A stretch of DNA of 64,000 nt, taken from Dendrophyllia cribrosa (lineage: Eukaryota > Cnidaria > Anthozoa > Scleractinia > Dendrophylliidae). The translations under genes and the position numbers were made by a program. The DNA lies in the NCBI GenBank assembly GCA_024195265.1, contig JAJLRJ010000009.1, positions 35,323,210 to 35,387,209 on the forward strand, given 5' to 3'. The notes under the pieces are model-generated. The model had not been told where the DNA came from. It ran no database searches and saw only the letters and a program-made list of their open reading frames with translations. Below, one piece after another: positions 44,356 to 56,727 of the stretch (its first letter is position 1; every line of letters starts with the position of its first letter).

Positions 44356-45096
44356 AATACAGCTGAACCTCTCGTAAACGACCACTCAGAATGCAAAGCC
44401 AAGGTGGTCGCCCTGTGAGAGGTCACACCACAAGGTCTTAACTTTGAATCATAGTAATTTCCATGTAATAAAGCACCTAACGACGCAAAATATTGTATCA
44501 TATTGAAGTTGTGATGCAAAGAACAAAATGTTCTTTCTTTATTGGGCTCGTACTGTAACACATGATTCAATTTGCACCTGTAGTGATGTTAAAATATGGG
44601 CGAGTAGTCGGCGCTTAATTACCAGAGGTTAAAAAACAATAGATGAAAAGTGATGAAAGTGACCGCGGTCGCTCAGGAGAGGTGGTCGCTTTCGAGAGGT
44701 TTCGACTACAGTGATTTGACTGGAAGAAAATTGGCATTTTGGAAAAGTGGTCGCTTGGGAGAGGTGGTGGCTTGGGAGAGGTGGTCGTTTGGGAGAGGTG
44801 GTCGCTTGGGAGACGTGGTCGCTTGGGATACGTGGTCGCTTGGGAGACGTGGTCGCTTGGGAGAGGTGATCGCTTGGGCGAGGTGATTGCTTGGGAGAGG
44901 TGGTCGCTTGGGAGAGGTGGTCGCTTGGGAGACGTGGTCGCTTGGGATACGTGGTCGCTTGGGAGACGTGGTCGCTTGGGAGAGGTGATCGCTTGGGCGA
45001 GGTGGTTGCTTGGGAGAGGTGGTCACTTGGGAGAGGTGGTCGCTTATGAGAGGTGGTCGCTTAGGAGAGGTAGTCGCACATGAAGGTTCGAATGTT
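44356..45096. repeat. DNA-transposon remnant with 17-bp minisatellite
   Basis: Left motif GAACCTCTCGTAAACGACCA (from about 44363) is complementary to the repeat unit at the right, so the array lies in an inverted end. From about 44740 to 45076 there are about 20 tandem copies of GTGGTCGCTTGGGAGAC-like 17-mers. Seven units form a 119-bp higher-order repeat (variant GGGATACG at 44826 and 44945). As 17 is not a multiple of 3 and the unit has no stops, all frames stay open with 17-residue periods; these are not proteins. Confidence 0.85.
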
Positions 45097-46017
45097 TACT
45101 TATTTTGATAATGGATTTCTAATAAAATAATATCGAAGGAAATTTTGTTTTATAATGAGCTGTAGGAGTAGTTAAGAAAATAAAAGACCACAATAATAAC
45201 GTTAATTGGTACAGGAACTCAGGGGATCCGAGTAAAATCACGTCCGTCCGGGGAACGGTCACCTGGGCCCACGTTCGGAAGTGGAGTTGCACAGTGGTAC
45301 CAACTCCGCCGGTGTTGTGTTAACACTCGAAGTCTGCCACGTATCACACGAGACTCTTGAGTCATAATTTTAACGTCCAAATAACATTACCATTTTTTCT
45401 TAAAGTAAATTATTCGTATTTATTTCTTTAGATTAAGCTGTTCGAAATTCAATACAGAAGAACTGAACGAACGGTAAATGATTTTGTTGATTTTGGTATG
45501 AACGGCCATGTCTGTCTGTTTTCTTTGTCTGGCCCAGTTTAATCAGCACTTAATTCTATCCTCGTGTTCTATTTCCCGAATGTTGCAATCAACAATGCCC
45601 AACAATGTTCGAGTGAATGTTTCCACAAGCGATTATTGTCGTTAAAGATAACACAGGTAACACGAGTAATACTTTCATGAACAACACAGTTACATTCATG
45701 AGTAGGATAATAGTATAAACTACAGACGGCACTTTGGAGTTCAATTTCGATATTTAGAAGTCGCGAAATCACGCTCAATATATCAATGTAATATTATACT
45801 AACTTACCTTAAATCGAACTTCACCTCGATGGAAAAGAAGTTTTTCAAATTCGTTAAATGTTATGTGAATATACCAAGAACACCGAAAAACACGATGTAT
45901 TTTAATGCCGCACTGCAGCAGCATTTATCATGTGAGCAAGCGTGACCGGTCTGGTCACGCTACTCGTGTCCCAGTTCAAAATGGCGGCGCAAAACAACTG
46001 AGATCCAAACCCTTTAA

Positions 46018-46473
46018 TAGGTCCATTTACACATGCGATTTTTGTTGTGATTTTTGTCGCGCTCTCCAATGCAACTTTTGTCGCAAGTATAAAGTAGCGG
46101 CGATTTACTGTGCGATCTTATTAGTATATTTACACTAATTTATTGAACAGTTTTGCCACCATACATATATATATATGTTTGTTATTATTTAGATTAGATT
46201 ATATTTAAGTGCACGGCATGTCTGAAAAACAGTTTTTACTGAGCCGTTTTACCGTGTTTAAATAAAGTTAATTGATTGACATTTGCTTTGATTTGCTGTG
46301 ATTTCCCAAAAATCGCCGCCAAGTTGCATCAGGTTTCAAACATGTTCGAAACCGTCTTCAACATCGCGCGACAAATCGCATCCAAATCGCACTGAAATCA
46401 GCGCCCGTTTGTTCTTTGCATCGACAAGTGCAACAAAAACTGCACAAAAAAATCGCCTGTGTAAACGGGCCCT
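46018..46473. mobile_element. MITE with GGNCC.TTTACAC ends
   Basis: Left GGTCCATTTACACATGCGAT and right (complement of) GGGCCCGTTTACACAGGCGA pair with mismatches. Related to the 33.2-kb MITE in its end motif. The centre includes a TA repeat (46163-46178). No gene from 45100 to 46480. Confidence 0.55.
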
Positions 46474-46484
46474 TACCTTTTCAT

Positions 46485-46487
46485 CCC

Positions 46488-46521
<34 letters not shown>

Positions 46522-47275
46522 ACTCCCATATATGGGCTATATAGGTATGTGCCGCTGTGAAGGGTATGGTTATCAGGCAGTTTAGTCTGGGATAGGGTAT
46601 AGTATTCAGAGAATTTTGGTCTAGAATAGGGTATCATTTCCCGCAAAACTGATCAGTTGCGTGAAGAATTTAGTCTATACAAGGTTTACTGGCAAATGGC
46701 ATTTAAAAATCGGTACGGCAGGCAGTACGGCATTTTTACTGACCTCTGGTAACTAATAACAAAGAAAGCATTCAAAACTTTGGTCTAGGATAGGGTAGGG
46801 TTTTTCGGTGTTTAGTCTACAATAGGGTTGCAAAATGCAGCTAAAATGGTCTAGTCAGGAGCCTTGTCTAGTATAGGGCAGTCTCAGAGTCCCAGCAGCA
46901 CAGCGCCGCCCAAACATTTGCAGAAAACCCCCCTCCCCCTCCCCTCCCCCCCCCCCGGGCCTTTCATATACCGTTTTTGACAGAAAAGATATCCCTTTCA
47001 TACACCTTTCATTGAAAATGGTACTCCTTTCATATAGCCTTTACGTGCGTCTGTTTGATATATTTTGAAAGGCCCTTTTTATAATACTTAATTGTCAGTT
47101 TTCCCTACCCGGCCTTTTTTTATATTTCAACTAGTGTTTTCCCTACCCTTTCCTATACTTCGTGAAATTCCTACCCTTTCATATACCTCCAACCTAAAAA
47201 AGGTACCCCTTTCGGGCGCAGCATCCCCGTATAGCCCATTATAGAGAGCACCCCCCCCCCCCCCCCCTCCCCCGG
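46485..47275. mobile_element. DNA transposon relic with poly-G ends
   Basis: The left end has a long G run followed by TACTCCCATATATGGGCTAT; the right end has AGCCCATTATAGAGAGCACC followed by a C run, its imperfect complement. Inside are repeated TTTGGTCTAGGATAGGGTA-type motifs on the left and CCCTTTCATATACC motifs on the right. No transposase seen. Homopolymer lengths are uncertain. Confidence 0.6.
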
Positions 47276-47608
47276 GGGAACTGACCCGTGGACGCTGCCA
47301 GTATGCTCCAAGAATCGGGAATATTTTATCTCGTAACACATGGTGAACTGTCTTCGCTTGGAACTGGTTTTCCAGATGGCAAGAAAATAAACATTATTGC
47401 CAATCGCTGGAAATGATTCAAAGATGACATGTCACTTTACAAAATACTCTACGATCAACCAAGGGTCTCTACAAGTCTCCAAGTTCTGTACGCAGATAAT
47501 TACACTGATACCACCTTGGTGGAGGAAGGGACGAGACGAGATCCAACAAAAAACTCAATTCACTTATGTTTAGTGACGCCTTTCCAGGATTTGTGTCTGT
47601 ACTCGCGC

Positions 47609-47711
47609 ATTCTGGTCCCCAGAGCCGCTTGGTCCTCTTAGCCGCCGGAGCCTGAGCACGAGGACAGGCTCTGGTGGTCAAGAGGACCGAGCGGCTATGG
47701 GGACGAGAAAG
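47609..47711. repeat. Foldback repeat
   Basis: GGTCCCCAGAGCCGCTTGGT then CCTCTTAG is mirrored by CAAGAGGACCGAGCGGCTAT then GGGGACGAGA, around a 45-bp loop. Probably a small MITE at the left edge of the segmental duplication. Confidence 0.7.
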
Positions 47712-47725
47712 CAGGTGCGATACTA

Positions 47726-47880
47726 TACCTCGTTTCGCAGATACGGCAGCCATATTGATTTTGCCCCCTGGGCATCCCATAATGAACATTGAAAACAAAG
47801 GAATATATTAATTTAAATGGTCATTATGGGATGCCCTGGGGGCAGAATCATTATGGCTGCCGTATCTGCGAAACGAGGTA
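47726..47880. mobile_element. 155-bp MITE, absent from the paralogous site
   Basis: Ends TACCTCGTTTCGCAGATACG and its complement; arms about 60 bp. The flank TGATTGACGGTGTCTCC continues unbroken at 56500 in the second copy of the segmental duplication without this element, giving a paralogous empty site (ACTATGATTG there). TA is the likely target. Confidence 0.82.
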
Positions 47881-48736
47881 TGATTGACGGTGTCTCCGGA
47901 AGTTTGTTAACAGGAAATTTGAGAATACTTTTGTTAAATTTGCTTTATCAATTGTATTTGGAGTATTAAATTTCAGCAGCAAATCCAGATTCTCTTAGCG
48001 AATTTTCGCCAAAAGGAGAGCCCTCGCATTATTTGCATGATTAATACATTTCCACTCGCTCCAAGGATCTAAGAAAAAAGGCGACTGTTCGAAGTGTAGG
48101 AAAATGTATGAAATGTTTCTCCCCTAGTCACCTTCTCTCGGCCCTAGATTTAAAGGCGCTGAACGTGCATGGAAGAAGCAATAAGTGTGTCAGGCCCGGT
48201 AACACTGAAATGTCAAAAATGTATGCTGGTGAGTCCAGGCCATCGAGCACAGTTGCATTGAGTTCCTGTGACTTCAATCTAGTTTAAAGTTCTTGTATGT
48301 AGGGCTGCCCGTAAGTGCTTCAAGTGTTCCTGGTCTAAGAACACTTGAAGCACTTATAGCCAAGTGCGTATCATTACCCGAACCGCTTCCCGATGTGTGT
48401 GAATAAACGCGGTCCTTGGGCCAACTCCAACTCCAACTCCAACTCTTGGCTCCAAGAGAGGAGCAACTTTGTGGACTGTTCGTCGTTAGTGGAAGTTTAA
48501 CTTAATTACTGTATTCAAAACGTTGAACAACTTAGGTTTATACTTAGTTTAGTTATCAGTCTATTTGAGCTTGTAGAGCAGACGTCGTTACCAGCCGCTT
48601 TGTCAAAGAAGTCGCCGCGCGAAGTTCACAAATGGCCTTGAAAGTCAACCAGAATTCTTGAAAGTGTGAAAGAAGAATACATTTTTTTCCCGTATTCCAA
48701 CGAATTAGGAAACTTGCATCATCTTGCCTAAATGGA

Positions 48737-49663
48737 CTAAATGGTATAGGCTGACCTATTTCTTCCAAAGCTGAGAGCACGTCTGATGTTCTGTCGAAAG
48801 TTGGCGCTACAGAAAGTATAAACAAATGGGTTCATCGCTGAATTAAGAGCTACCAGTACAACTGACGTCTTATAGTAAACTGAACTGTATTTATAAAGGT
48901 CAGGCTTAAACTGAGACAACATATAAAGTACCACATTTGGTAGCCAACATACAGCGTACAAAATACTGACGAAGAAAGCCATCATAGTGACCTTTATTCT
49001 TGCTTTGAGTTTGTCCTGATCTGCTATCAAAGGTGCTCGCTCTAAATGCGCACTTTTCCAAAGCTTGCAGAGAACCATTGTGTACAAAATTGCCATAGTT
49101 CCCATGGGAATAACAGCAAAAAGGAAAAAGGCGCCAATTGTATATGCCTTTGCCAGTGCGGAGTTATGATTCGACCATTGCTCCCTGCAGTAGAATTGTT
49201 TGTCATCATATCGAACCACGAAGAACAAAGGGAAGTCGAAAACTAAGGCATAAATCCAGCTAGCTACTATAACAATAGATAATCGACGATTACTTTGTCC
49301 CGGAAGCTCGCCACGGGGACGAACGACGGTGAGGTAACGCTCACCTGCGATTGCTGCCAAAGAGAAAACAGACGCGGCTCCTCCAATCCAAATGAAGTTA
49401 CCGACTATGCACATGCCATCTCCTGCAGTGCCGTTTGGGTGATGATCATGAAATGTCCATTTGATGACGTACTGTGGAGTGATACCAAGAGCCACTATCA
49501 AGTCTGACACAGCGAGGTTCAGCAGCAGGTAATTTAAGGGTGCTCTCATGCCGCGAAATCGTAGAACCACCAGGCATACCAAGCCATTACCAAGGAGATT
49601 AACCAAAACAATCAAAGAAAAGGCCACCGTTAGGCCAATATCTGTTAATGTCATTGAGGGCAT
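48737..49663 (-). CDS. Class A GPCR, neuropeptide-receptor-like, cluster member 4
   Basis: A 308-residue receptor, start ATG at 49663 just after acceptor TTTATTTCAG/CT. Landmarks: N in LLGNGLVCLVVL, D in LAVSDLIVALG, sequon NGT, ERY in the variant IAGERYLTVVRP, W in TM4, loop-2 Cys (FYCREQW), CWLP in TM6, NPFVY in TM7. Compared with paralogues it lacks three residues at the start of TM3 (MCIVGNFIW against MCMFITGGNFIW), next to the disulphide Cys. Two residues (DH) are inserted before HPNGT. Reading frame intact. Its duplicate is the gene at 57558. Function of the shortened TM3 entry is uncertain. Confidence 0.9.
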   Translation of the reverse strand: MPSMTLTDIGLTVAFSLIVLVNLLGNGLVCLVVLRFRGMRAPLNYLLLNLAVSDLIVALGITPQYVIKWTFHDHHPNGTAGDGMCIVGNFIWIGGAASVFSLAAIAGERYLTVVRPRGELPGQSNRRLSIVIVASWIYALVFDFPLFFVVRYDDKQFYCREQWSNHNSALAKAYTIGAFFLFAVIPMGTMAILYTMVLCKLWKSAHLERAPLIADQDKLKARIKVTMMAFFVSILYAVCWLPNVVLYMLSQFKPDLYKYSSVYYKTSVVLVALNSAMNPFVYTFCSANFRQNIRRALSFGRNRSAYTI

Positions 49664-50131
49664 TGTTTCGTTTACCGACTGTGCAAGCTGAAATAAAAAT
49701 ACTGTATCAGAACTCAGTCATAAATTGTTAATGAAAAAATTAAATTTATGGTTATTACGCCTGTTCCAAGCGTTTAGAGTGGGGAAAGAACGGTAGCCGG
49801 TGCGTAAAACATAATTCGAGTGCTGACGGAGGGGGTAGGCGCGAGAAAGATTGAGGCTCCCCAGTTTCCTCACCTTTTACCCCTTTTTACTTTCAGCTGT
49901 CTCTCCCCACTAGTACTGTCTGAACGCCTAGAAGCCTAAAACAGGCTTATTGTTATTGTGATGTCTTGTGGTCATATATCGGCATAAAAGACATCAAGGG
50001 GTGAACCATAAGATTTCTGAGAATGAGGGAGGAGAGGGTGGTGGTGATCATGTGCTCAATATTATTCCTCCAGCTGCATTGCTGTAGGAATTCTTTAAAA
50101 AACACAAAGCTTCAGGTCGGGCTTTCGCAGT

Positions 50132-50358
50132 CGTAGGATATTTTTCACAGCAAGTTGACTTGCAGGATATTTTTTCTCAGCAAGTTGGCTTGCAGGATAT
50201 TTTTTCTCAGCTAGTTGGCTTGTAGGATATTTTTTTACAGCAAGTTGGCTTGCAGGATATTTTTCACAGCAAGTTGGCTTGCAGGATATTTTTTCTCAGC
50301 AAGTTGCCTTGCGGGATATTTTTTCTCAGCAAGTTGGCTTGTAGGATTTTTTTTTTCA
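50132..50358. repeat. 30-bp minisatellite, ~7.5 copies
   Basis: Tandem copies of GCAGGATATTTTTTCTCAGC then AAGTTGGCTT, with single-base variants and a closing poly-T. It lies upstream of the 48737 receptor and has no counterpart in copy B. Confidence 0.9.
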
Positions 50359-50717
50359 AAATCGCCCAACCCACCTCTTCCTTAGAAGTAAAATGGTCGG
50401 TCCCTGAAAGATGACCAGTGAAGATGAACAGAATTAAAGTTATCTGTAATCCGGATAAATGGTGAGGAGATTACTCTATTACTCTTATTTAGTACGTGTT
50501 ATACACCAAATTAAAGAAACGTTGGATAAATTAATCTTTGTCTGTGACAGAATACACATTATATTAACACACACGATGCATAAATCAAACTCTAAAATGT
50601 CTCAAACAAAGAAACCCTCTTGATTATCAAGAAATTGAATATTACTAAGCTTGCCAATACTAGAACAACTACTTTGGTAACGTCTTATGAAATTAGCCTG
50701 CGAATACAGCCGCCTCT

Positions 50718-53700
50718 CAGAGGAGGTTGGACACGGGCCGAAAGGTATCCTGGTAGGAGTAGTCGACCAATCAGATCAACGTATTCATTCACAGTCTTTT
50801 CTGCGAGAATTTCTCCACGCAACATTTCATGGTTTTTTAGTGTGTTTTTCTTCAAATATGAAGTCCGCTTTTTCCAGTAAAGGAGTTTTCATGAAAGGTA
50901 TGTTGCTACTTTTGGTATTTACTTGTTTATATTACAACTTTTGTAGCAGAATTCGTTTTTATTAGACTTCCTCGCAAGCCGGTCCAATATGGCGGCTTTC
51001 GTCCACGTTGTGTAGTCAACCAACGCGTTCGTTTCTTGACGCTATATCGTGTGGGTTCTAGCCACGAAAATCGCACCATCTTTTGTAGAAAACGTTATTC
51101 TTTTAATTTAAAACGTCGTACCACATCGTACCTCTTACCAATTTTCTGTTATTTGCGATTAAAGTTCAGTCATTTTCGCAGGTTATCACAACTGTGTGTA
51201 AGCTGTAATTTGTAAGGTTGCTTCGACCTTTTGAGATCAAAGTTTCTGTCTTCTGAGGAAAAACATGATATTTGATTCATATCTACACTCTAATCATGAG
51301 AGTTGAACATTGCAATTTATATATGAGCTTTTATAACCTTTATAACTAAAGGCTTATATGTTTGTTATTGTTTTCTTTTCATATTTATTAGAGTGGCTTC
51401 CTAATGAAGTCTATTCTTTTTCTAGGTTCAACAGCAAAATGTGGAGCCCTTCAGTCTGCTCTTTTTCCTGAAAATAGCAGCCAAACAAGAATTACATTTT
51501 TATTGCTTGGCCCAAAATATTGGGGCTTAAGGCATGGCAGTGAGGGTTTTGGTCTGTCATTATCATGTCTTGTAAAGCCCTGCTCTTAGCAAAAATCCAA
51601 AGCTCTTGAGACCCACAATTGGGTTGAGAACTGTGAATTATTGTCATTGAGTAAGCCCCCATATTGTCAGTTGTTTCATATTTTAGCAGATAATTATCAA
51701 TAAGGTGTTGTTATATAAATAAAATTATAAACTTGTACAGACAAAAATATGCATCAATGATTTAATCAGTCTGTTAAATATATTTCTTTGTTGATTCCTA
51801 AGATAAATAATAATTTTCTATACCGATATTTGATGGATTGTGCTCTAACAGTAGCCTGCTAGAAATGCACAGCAGCTCCGGGTTGCTTACTTTTGTCTTC
51901 AGTTGACAATGAAAACTTATTATACTTAAGTTCTGCATGGTGGCATAGAACATATCTGCCAAGTCTCATGCCTGCGAGTCCAAAACTCCAATCTAATACA
52001 ATACAATACAATATTTTTATCTCATACCAACTCACACCCATGGAGCAGTTTCTCACTCCTGACTTACAGATTTGAGCTATCAGCCTTAACTGATCACATG
52101 ATCCAATTAAAAATATAGTTATGTTAATGGAAATTTAGCACTTTTTGTAGGTTTTTATCATCCTGAACATTACGATTACAGCTGGATATTATAAAACGGA
52201 GGACTGAGGTCCATGGAAACTTCTGAAATATTCGGAACATCTTAGGACATCCTCGGAATAGATCGGGTTGTCTTTGAATTTGGTCTGGTCGTCTTCAGAA
52301 ATCCTGGCACACCCACAAAGAAGATCTCAAATAACCTTCATAGTTGGGGGAAATTTTGGCACACTGGATATTTGTTGGAGCTTTTGTATCACTTATAAAT
52401 TGCTATAATTATTTTGATTACTATTTATTGTTTTCTATTGTAATATCAATGGGCTCCTGATCAACTCCATTTAACTATGGTGTGCAGGGGCGTACTAGCT
52501 AGGATTTTTCAAAGGGGGTGTCACACTGTGTCACACCCAGGGTACTTACCAGATTGTCATGTCAACATCCACGCTGTGTTTTACTAAAATTATCTCACAA
52601 AGAGGGGGGGGGGGGGGGGGGGGGGAGATCACAGGCACCCCGGACCCCCCTAGCTATGCTCCTGGGTATTACTTGTTCCTTAATTATCAAGGATGGTAAG
52701 GGTGGAGAGGGAGGGGGGTTGGGGCTGTAAACCAGCAGGTGAAATTTCTGTTTCTGTTTCTGTTTCCCACTTCTGTACCTACTTCTCAAAAGGCTTCATT
52801 TGCTTTTTTAATTACTCAATAAAACCATGAAGTAAGATGGGGAGCTTGTAGTTAAAATAGTTCTGCTTCAAAATAAAACATTTCAACACTTCTTTCCCTG
52901 CTCCACCACTAATTGACATTTAAATTTTGAGGGAATTGTTTAATGGTTTACATAAATACCTCATATTAAGAATTATCTGTCTGATAGGAAAGTTGTTAGT
53001 TAAAATTATTGGAACAACCACAGTTTGCTCTCTTTCAGCAACCATTCTCTATTGTTGTACTTTGACTCTCATAAGCAACCATCCTTCCTAAGCGACCACC
53101 TTTCCAATTCCTGGTTGCTTATGACATAGGCAATTGCACATTTGTTATAAATTACCTAAGACTTGTGCTCAAGTGAAAGAACATATAGTTGTTCTCATGT
53201 GCACAGTCCTGATTGTTGTGCTCTAATTACATCCCAAGTAAGAGGGCCCAAAGAAAAAATGGTTCCCTAGTACCTTGAATTGTTTTGCCACAAACTCAGA
53301 GTAGAGTGCCAAAACACTCTGCATTTTCATTTTCAAGCCCAGAAGTTTGAACTCCTTTTTGCCTGAGGTCCTCCTAAACACAATTTTCTACCAGGTCTTT
53401 ATGGCCAGGATTGGATTTCTTTCTAGAAGGATGGTTCTTGAATTCAGATGCAAAAATGTATGTTAGTCACTGCTTTATTTCCATTAGGTTTTTAAATCAT
53501 GTTTTCCTCCTGAAGTTTTAACAAGGAATAATCTGTGTAAACTTATTATTGATTTCACTGATTATTTGTTGTTTCACATGATGTAAACTTATTATTGCTT
53601 ATTATTGATTTCATTGATTATGTTTGTTGTTTCACATGATTTTACAGTTTTATTATTTATGTATTTATACTTCGTAACAACACAAATCCGGCACTACCAG

Positions 53701-54239
53701 CATTCAGCTTAACAAAATTGCCTTCGTTTATTTCAAAATTATAACATTGAAACTCAAGAGGACTATAAAATGCAACGATCGATTGTTGTGGTTACCAACA
53801 TTGGTAATTCCGTGATTTAAGCTTATAGCTTTCGTTACAAAATATTCCTCCGTTGAAATTCCTCTTACATCCTTGCTTCGATCGATCAACCGGCTTAAAA
53901 CCCTGCTAAGTAACAAGAGGAATCTTATCAACTTCAATGAAGGCCGATTTGTGCTTGTTGTGGCTCAAATATTTGTAGTCGGTGCACGAGATAAGTCTTT
54001 CGATCGGCGTAGAATGATGCCTCAAGTTATTCAGTTGTAAAAATAAATGGTATCTATACAAGAGTAATGGCATAACCTTCAATTTAGGCCGATTTATGCT
54101 TCCATGGCGGCTAAAAGTCCGAAAATTTGTAGTTCCTCGAGGTCCTCACAGCTCGAAGGTTCATTTGAAACTGAACGAGTGTCGCTCAAAACGAAAATTC
54201 ATCCCATGATGCCTTTCGGCCCGTGTCCAACCTCCTCTG
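50718..54239. mobile_element. 3.5-kb hAT-like transposon with 9-bp target duplication
   Basis: Ends CAGAGGAGGTTGGACACGGG and its complement, inverted over about 30 bp. GCCGCCTCT flanks both sides (50709-50717 and 54240-54248). CAG-starting ends and 8-9-bp duplications are typical of hAT. Copy B of the segmental duplication has the uninterrupted site near 59115. Inside I find no hAT transposase; a short ATG frame (MKSAFSSKGVFMKG) at 50861-50898 ends at a GTATGT donor, hinting at a first exon. There is a poly-G run at 52604-52625 and several T-rich stretches. Non-autonomous, or carrying unrecognised cargo. Confidence 0.8.
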
Positions 54240-56568
54240 GCCGCCTCTCATCGCTTCCGATCGACCGCTAGCGTCCGGGAGCAATGAGCGAGATGCGGCT
54301 GTATTCATAGGCTATTATAAAATCAACCTGATTATTACTGATTTTTGTTGACCCATATGACTGGCATATGTTTACACATCGGATCTAATGTTTTCTCGGA
54401 AAGATAAACCTCTTAACAGTTTGTTAAAATTTTGATATTGGCCTGATAGTGGCCATGCATTGTATTAAATTTGTGATGCTCTTAGCTTTCCAGCAATGCC
54501 GATGGATTTTGTCGATTTTTTTTTTTAATTTATTGTGACAAGGCCATCTATTCAACCACAAACATGCGGATAGGCATGCATGGCCACCAGGGGGTCACAG
54601 ACGGCACTTCTTTATAAGTAAATAATTACCTGCTCTGCCCTCACATCGACAAAACACCATTGCTATTAACCGACAACATACTCACAAGGAATTAATCGTT
54701 TGATTTGTCTAAACTTTTAGCAATCAACGTCGTTTAATATACAGGGAGACAATTTGATCTCACCGATACCTATTAATATCATGATTTACTGATAACGTTA
54801 TGCTGATGGGAAATAAACAATCATTACAGGAAGACTAAAGGCCCGTGAGGGTTTCTTGAGTCTTCCTCCCAAAGCTATTTCATTGTAACATTTTTCAGTA
54901 TATATAGATGTATATTTGTATTACGTTATGCATGGGAAATTCGTGACCCGGCTGAGTTTAGAACTCATCTCATTGAACAAAAAGCTAGCTTAATCGTGTA
55001 ATTTGCGGCACAAAGCGACAAAAAGATTCGACAAGAGTTTCATACTTGATTGACTGCCATTATGATGGGTCAGTGAAACGGGTAAAGATAAGTTCCGAAA
55101 TCAATAAAACACTGTTCCTTTGTCACACCAGCGCCTGTTCATAATTTCCCGGAAATACAAACTTCGTCCTTAGGTTCCTTTTCTCTATGCCTAGTCAGTG
55201 AAGCCTGGAAACGAACCTTATGTTAATTTGTGTTCAGCACGTCACGCAATCCACATTCAGATCAGTTTCGCTCTGGTTTCGCAAGGTTTGTGTAATGTAC
55301 ATTTCAGCGCCAGAAAGCAAGTCCCAGTTTGTTTCATCAGTTCTCGATTTTGATTTCTTCTCTTGTGGCAAAAATCCCGATAAAATAAGGCAAAGTTAGG
55401 AGAGAAAATCATTTCTATCCATCCATCAGCGATGGATCGGCGATGGTCAGGAATCAAGATAAGTGCATATACATGTGGTATAACGGGGATATTACTGAAC
55501 ATCTCATATTATTGACCATATTATTGACAGATTTAACTTGCACGTGGAGATATATATAAACATCATGGGCGCTTACCATTTAACCAAAAATCCCGGAAGT
55601 TCGGTTGGAAAGCAAATGGAAAAGTAATTTTTCGGGAATTTCGGTTGAAATTGTAGACTACGTTTTGAGGTAATCCTTTCATCCCGGTTGGTACGAACCG
55701 TCGGAAAATTCTGTTCCATTTGACCATTTTTTTGGTTCCAGTCTCGCGCTAAACACTTTCGCGCGTATTTCCAATATTGAAAACAAAACCAGAGTACTAT
55801 TTCCGGTAGGTTGGTCATTTGGAAATCTGCTTACCATTATGCATCGGACACCCCCAACCGGAATTTTTGGTCAAATGGTAAGCACGCCATTTCTCTTAAT
55901 TTTGGGATGAACTTATACAAAATATATTACCTAAACTTTAGAGATGTTAAATATTTTTGAGAAAACTAAGTAAAGTTGGCACTTCGATAATTAAGCCAGT
56001 GTTCATTCATACGGATTCATAGCTTCACAAAATTTAGCCATTCGATTTTTGAACAATATTTAAAAGTAAATATATTAAAGTTGACTTCATGAAATAAAAT
56101 ATTTCGTAAATAAATTCAGGACTTTTAAGGAAACTGCAATCACCTTATAGTCAAAGTAATGAACTTCTAATCTAGCATTATTCCTAGCTGAACATAAAAT
56201 ATTTCATTATCGACATAAAAGCCGCCCGATAAATTAATTGGACCCATCGTATAGCGTAACCTGATTGCGTGAACTTTGTGCAGATCAGTTGTCATTTACA
56301 AGAGGTTTTATAGTTTTCTGTGAAACAATGAAAGACAGGAAATTGGAATCATAAAGATCGATTTCATCTACGGACTCCAAAGAACCGATAACCACACCTA
56401 AAATCAAGCTTTGAACTCTGAAAGCGTCTTACATTTTAATCACCAGACAACTCCAGAAGTGCTCTGGGAACCAGAAAGCAGGTGGTCGTACACACTATGA
56501 TTGACGGTGTCTCCGAAAGTTTGTTAACCGGAAGTTTAAGAAAACTTATGTGAAATTTTCTCCTTCAA

Positions 56569-56727
56569 TAGACCGATTGCATAAATGGCGCCGAATTTGA
56601 GCAATACGTTAGAAAACCTTAGCCTCGCGTTGATGAGAGAAATCCTTTGTCTGGGAACATGAGCGCGAGGCTAAGGTTTCCTAACGTATTGTTATTCAAA
56701 TTCGGCGCCATTTATGCAATCGGTCTA
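56569..56727. mobile_element. 159-bp MITE, absent from copy A
   Basis: TAGACCGATTGCATAAATGG at the left and its complement at the right, arms about 60 bp around a short loop. The flanks (CTTCAA and TTGTCTTTAGAGTATTTAA) are contiguous in copy A near 47950 (TATCAATTGTATTTGGAGTA). Confidence 0.82.

Larger units (their letters stand above)
47881..56460. repeat. Segmental duplication, copy A (contains GPCR 48737 and a 3.5-kb insertion)
   Basis: Matches copy B (56500-60790) in order and orientation: 47881-48740 with 56500-57560, the receptors and their 5' flanks (to about 50030 with 58810), and 54250-56445 with 59120-60770. Copy A is longer mainly because of the element at 50718-54239. The two copies are head to tail with little between them. 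Confidence 0.8.

Noticed and set aside
44650..45083. Repeat-protein-like frames (WSLGRGGRLGE-type, and Pro/Ser-rich on minus)
   Set aside because: 17-bp minisatellite open in every frame; no start context, signal or conserved flank.
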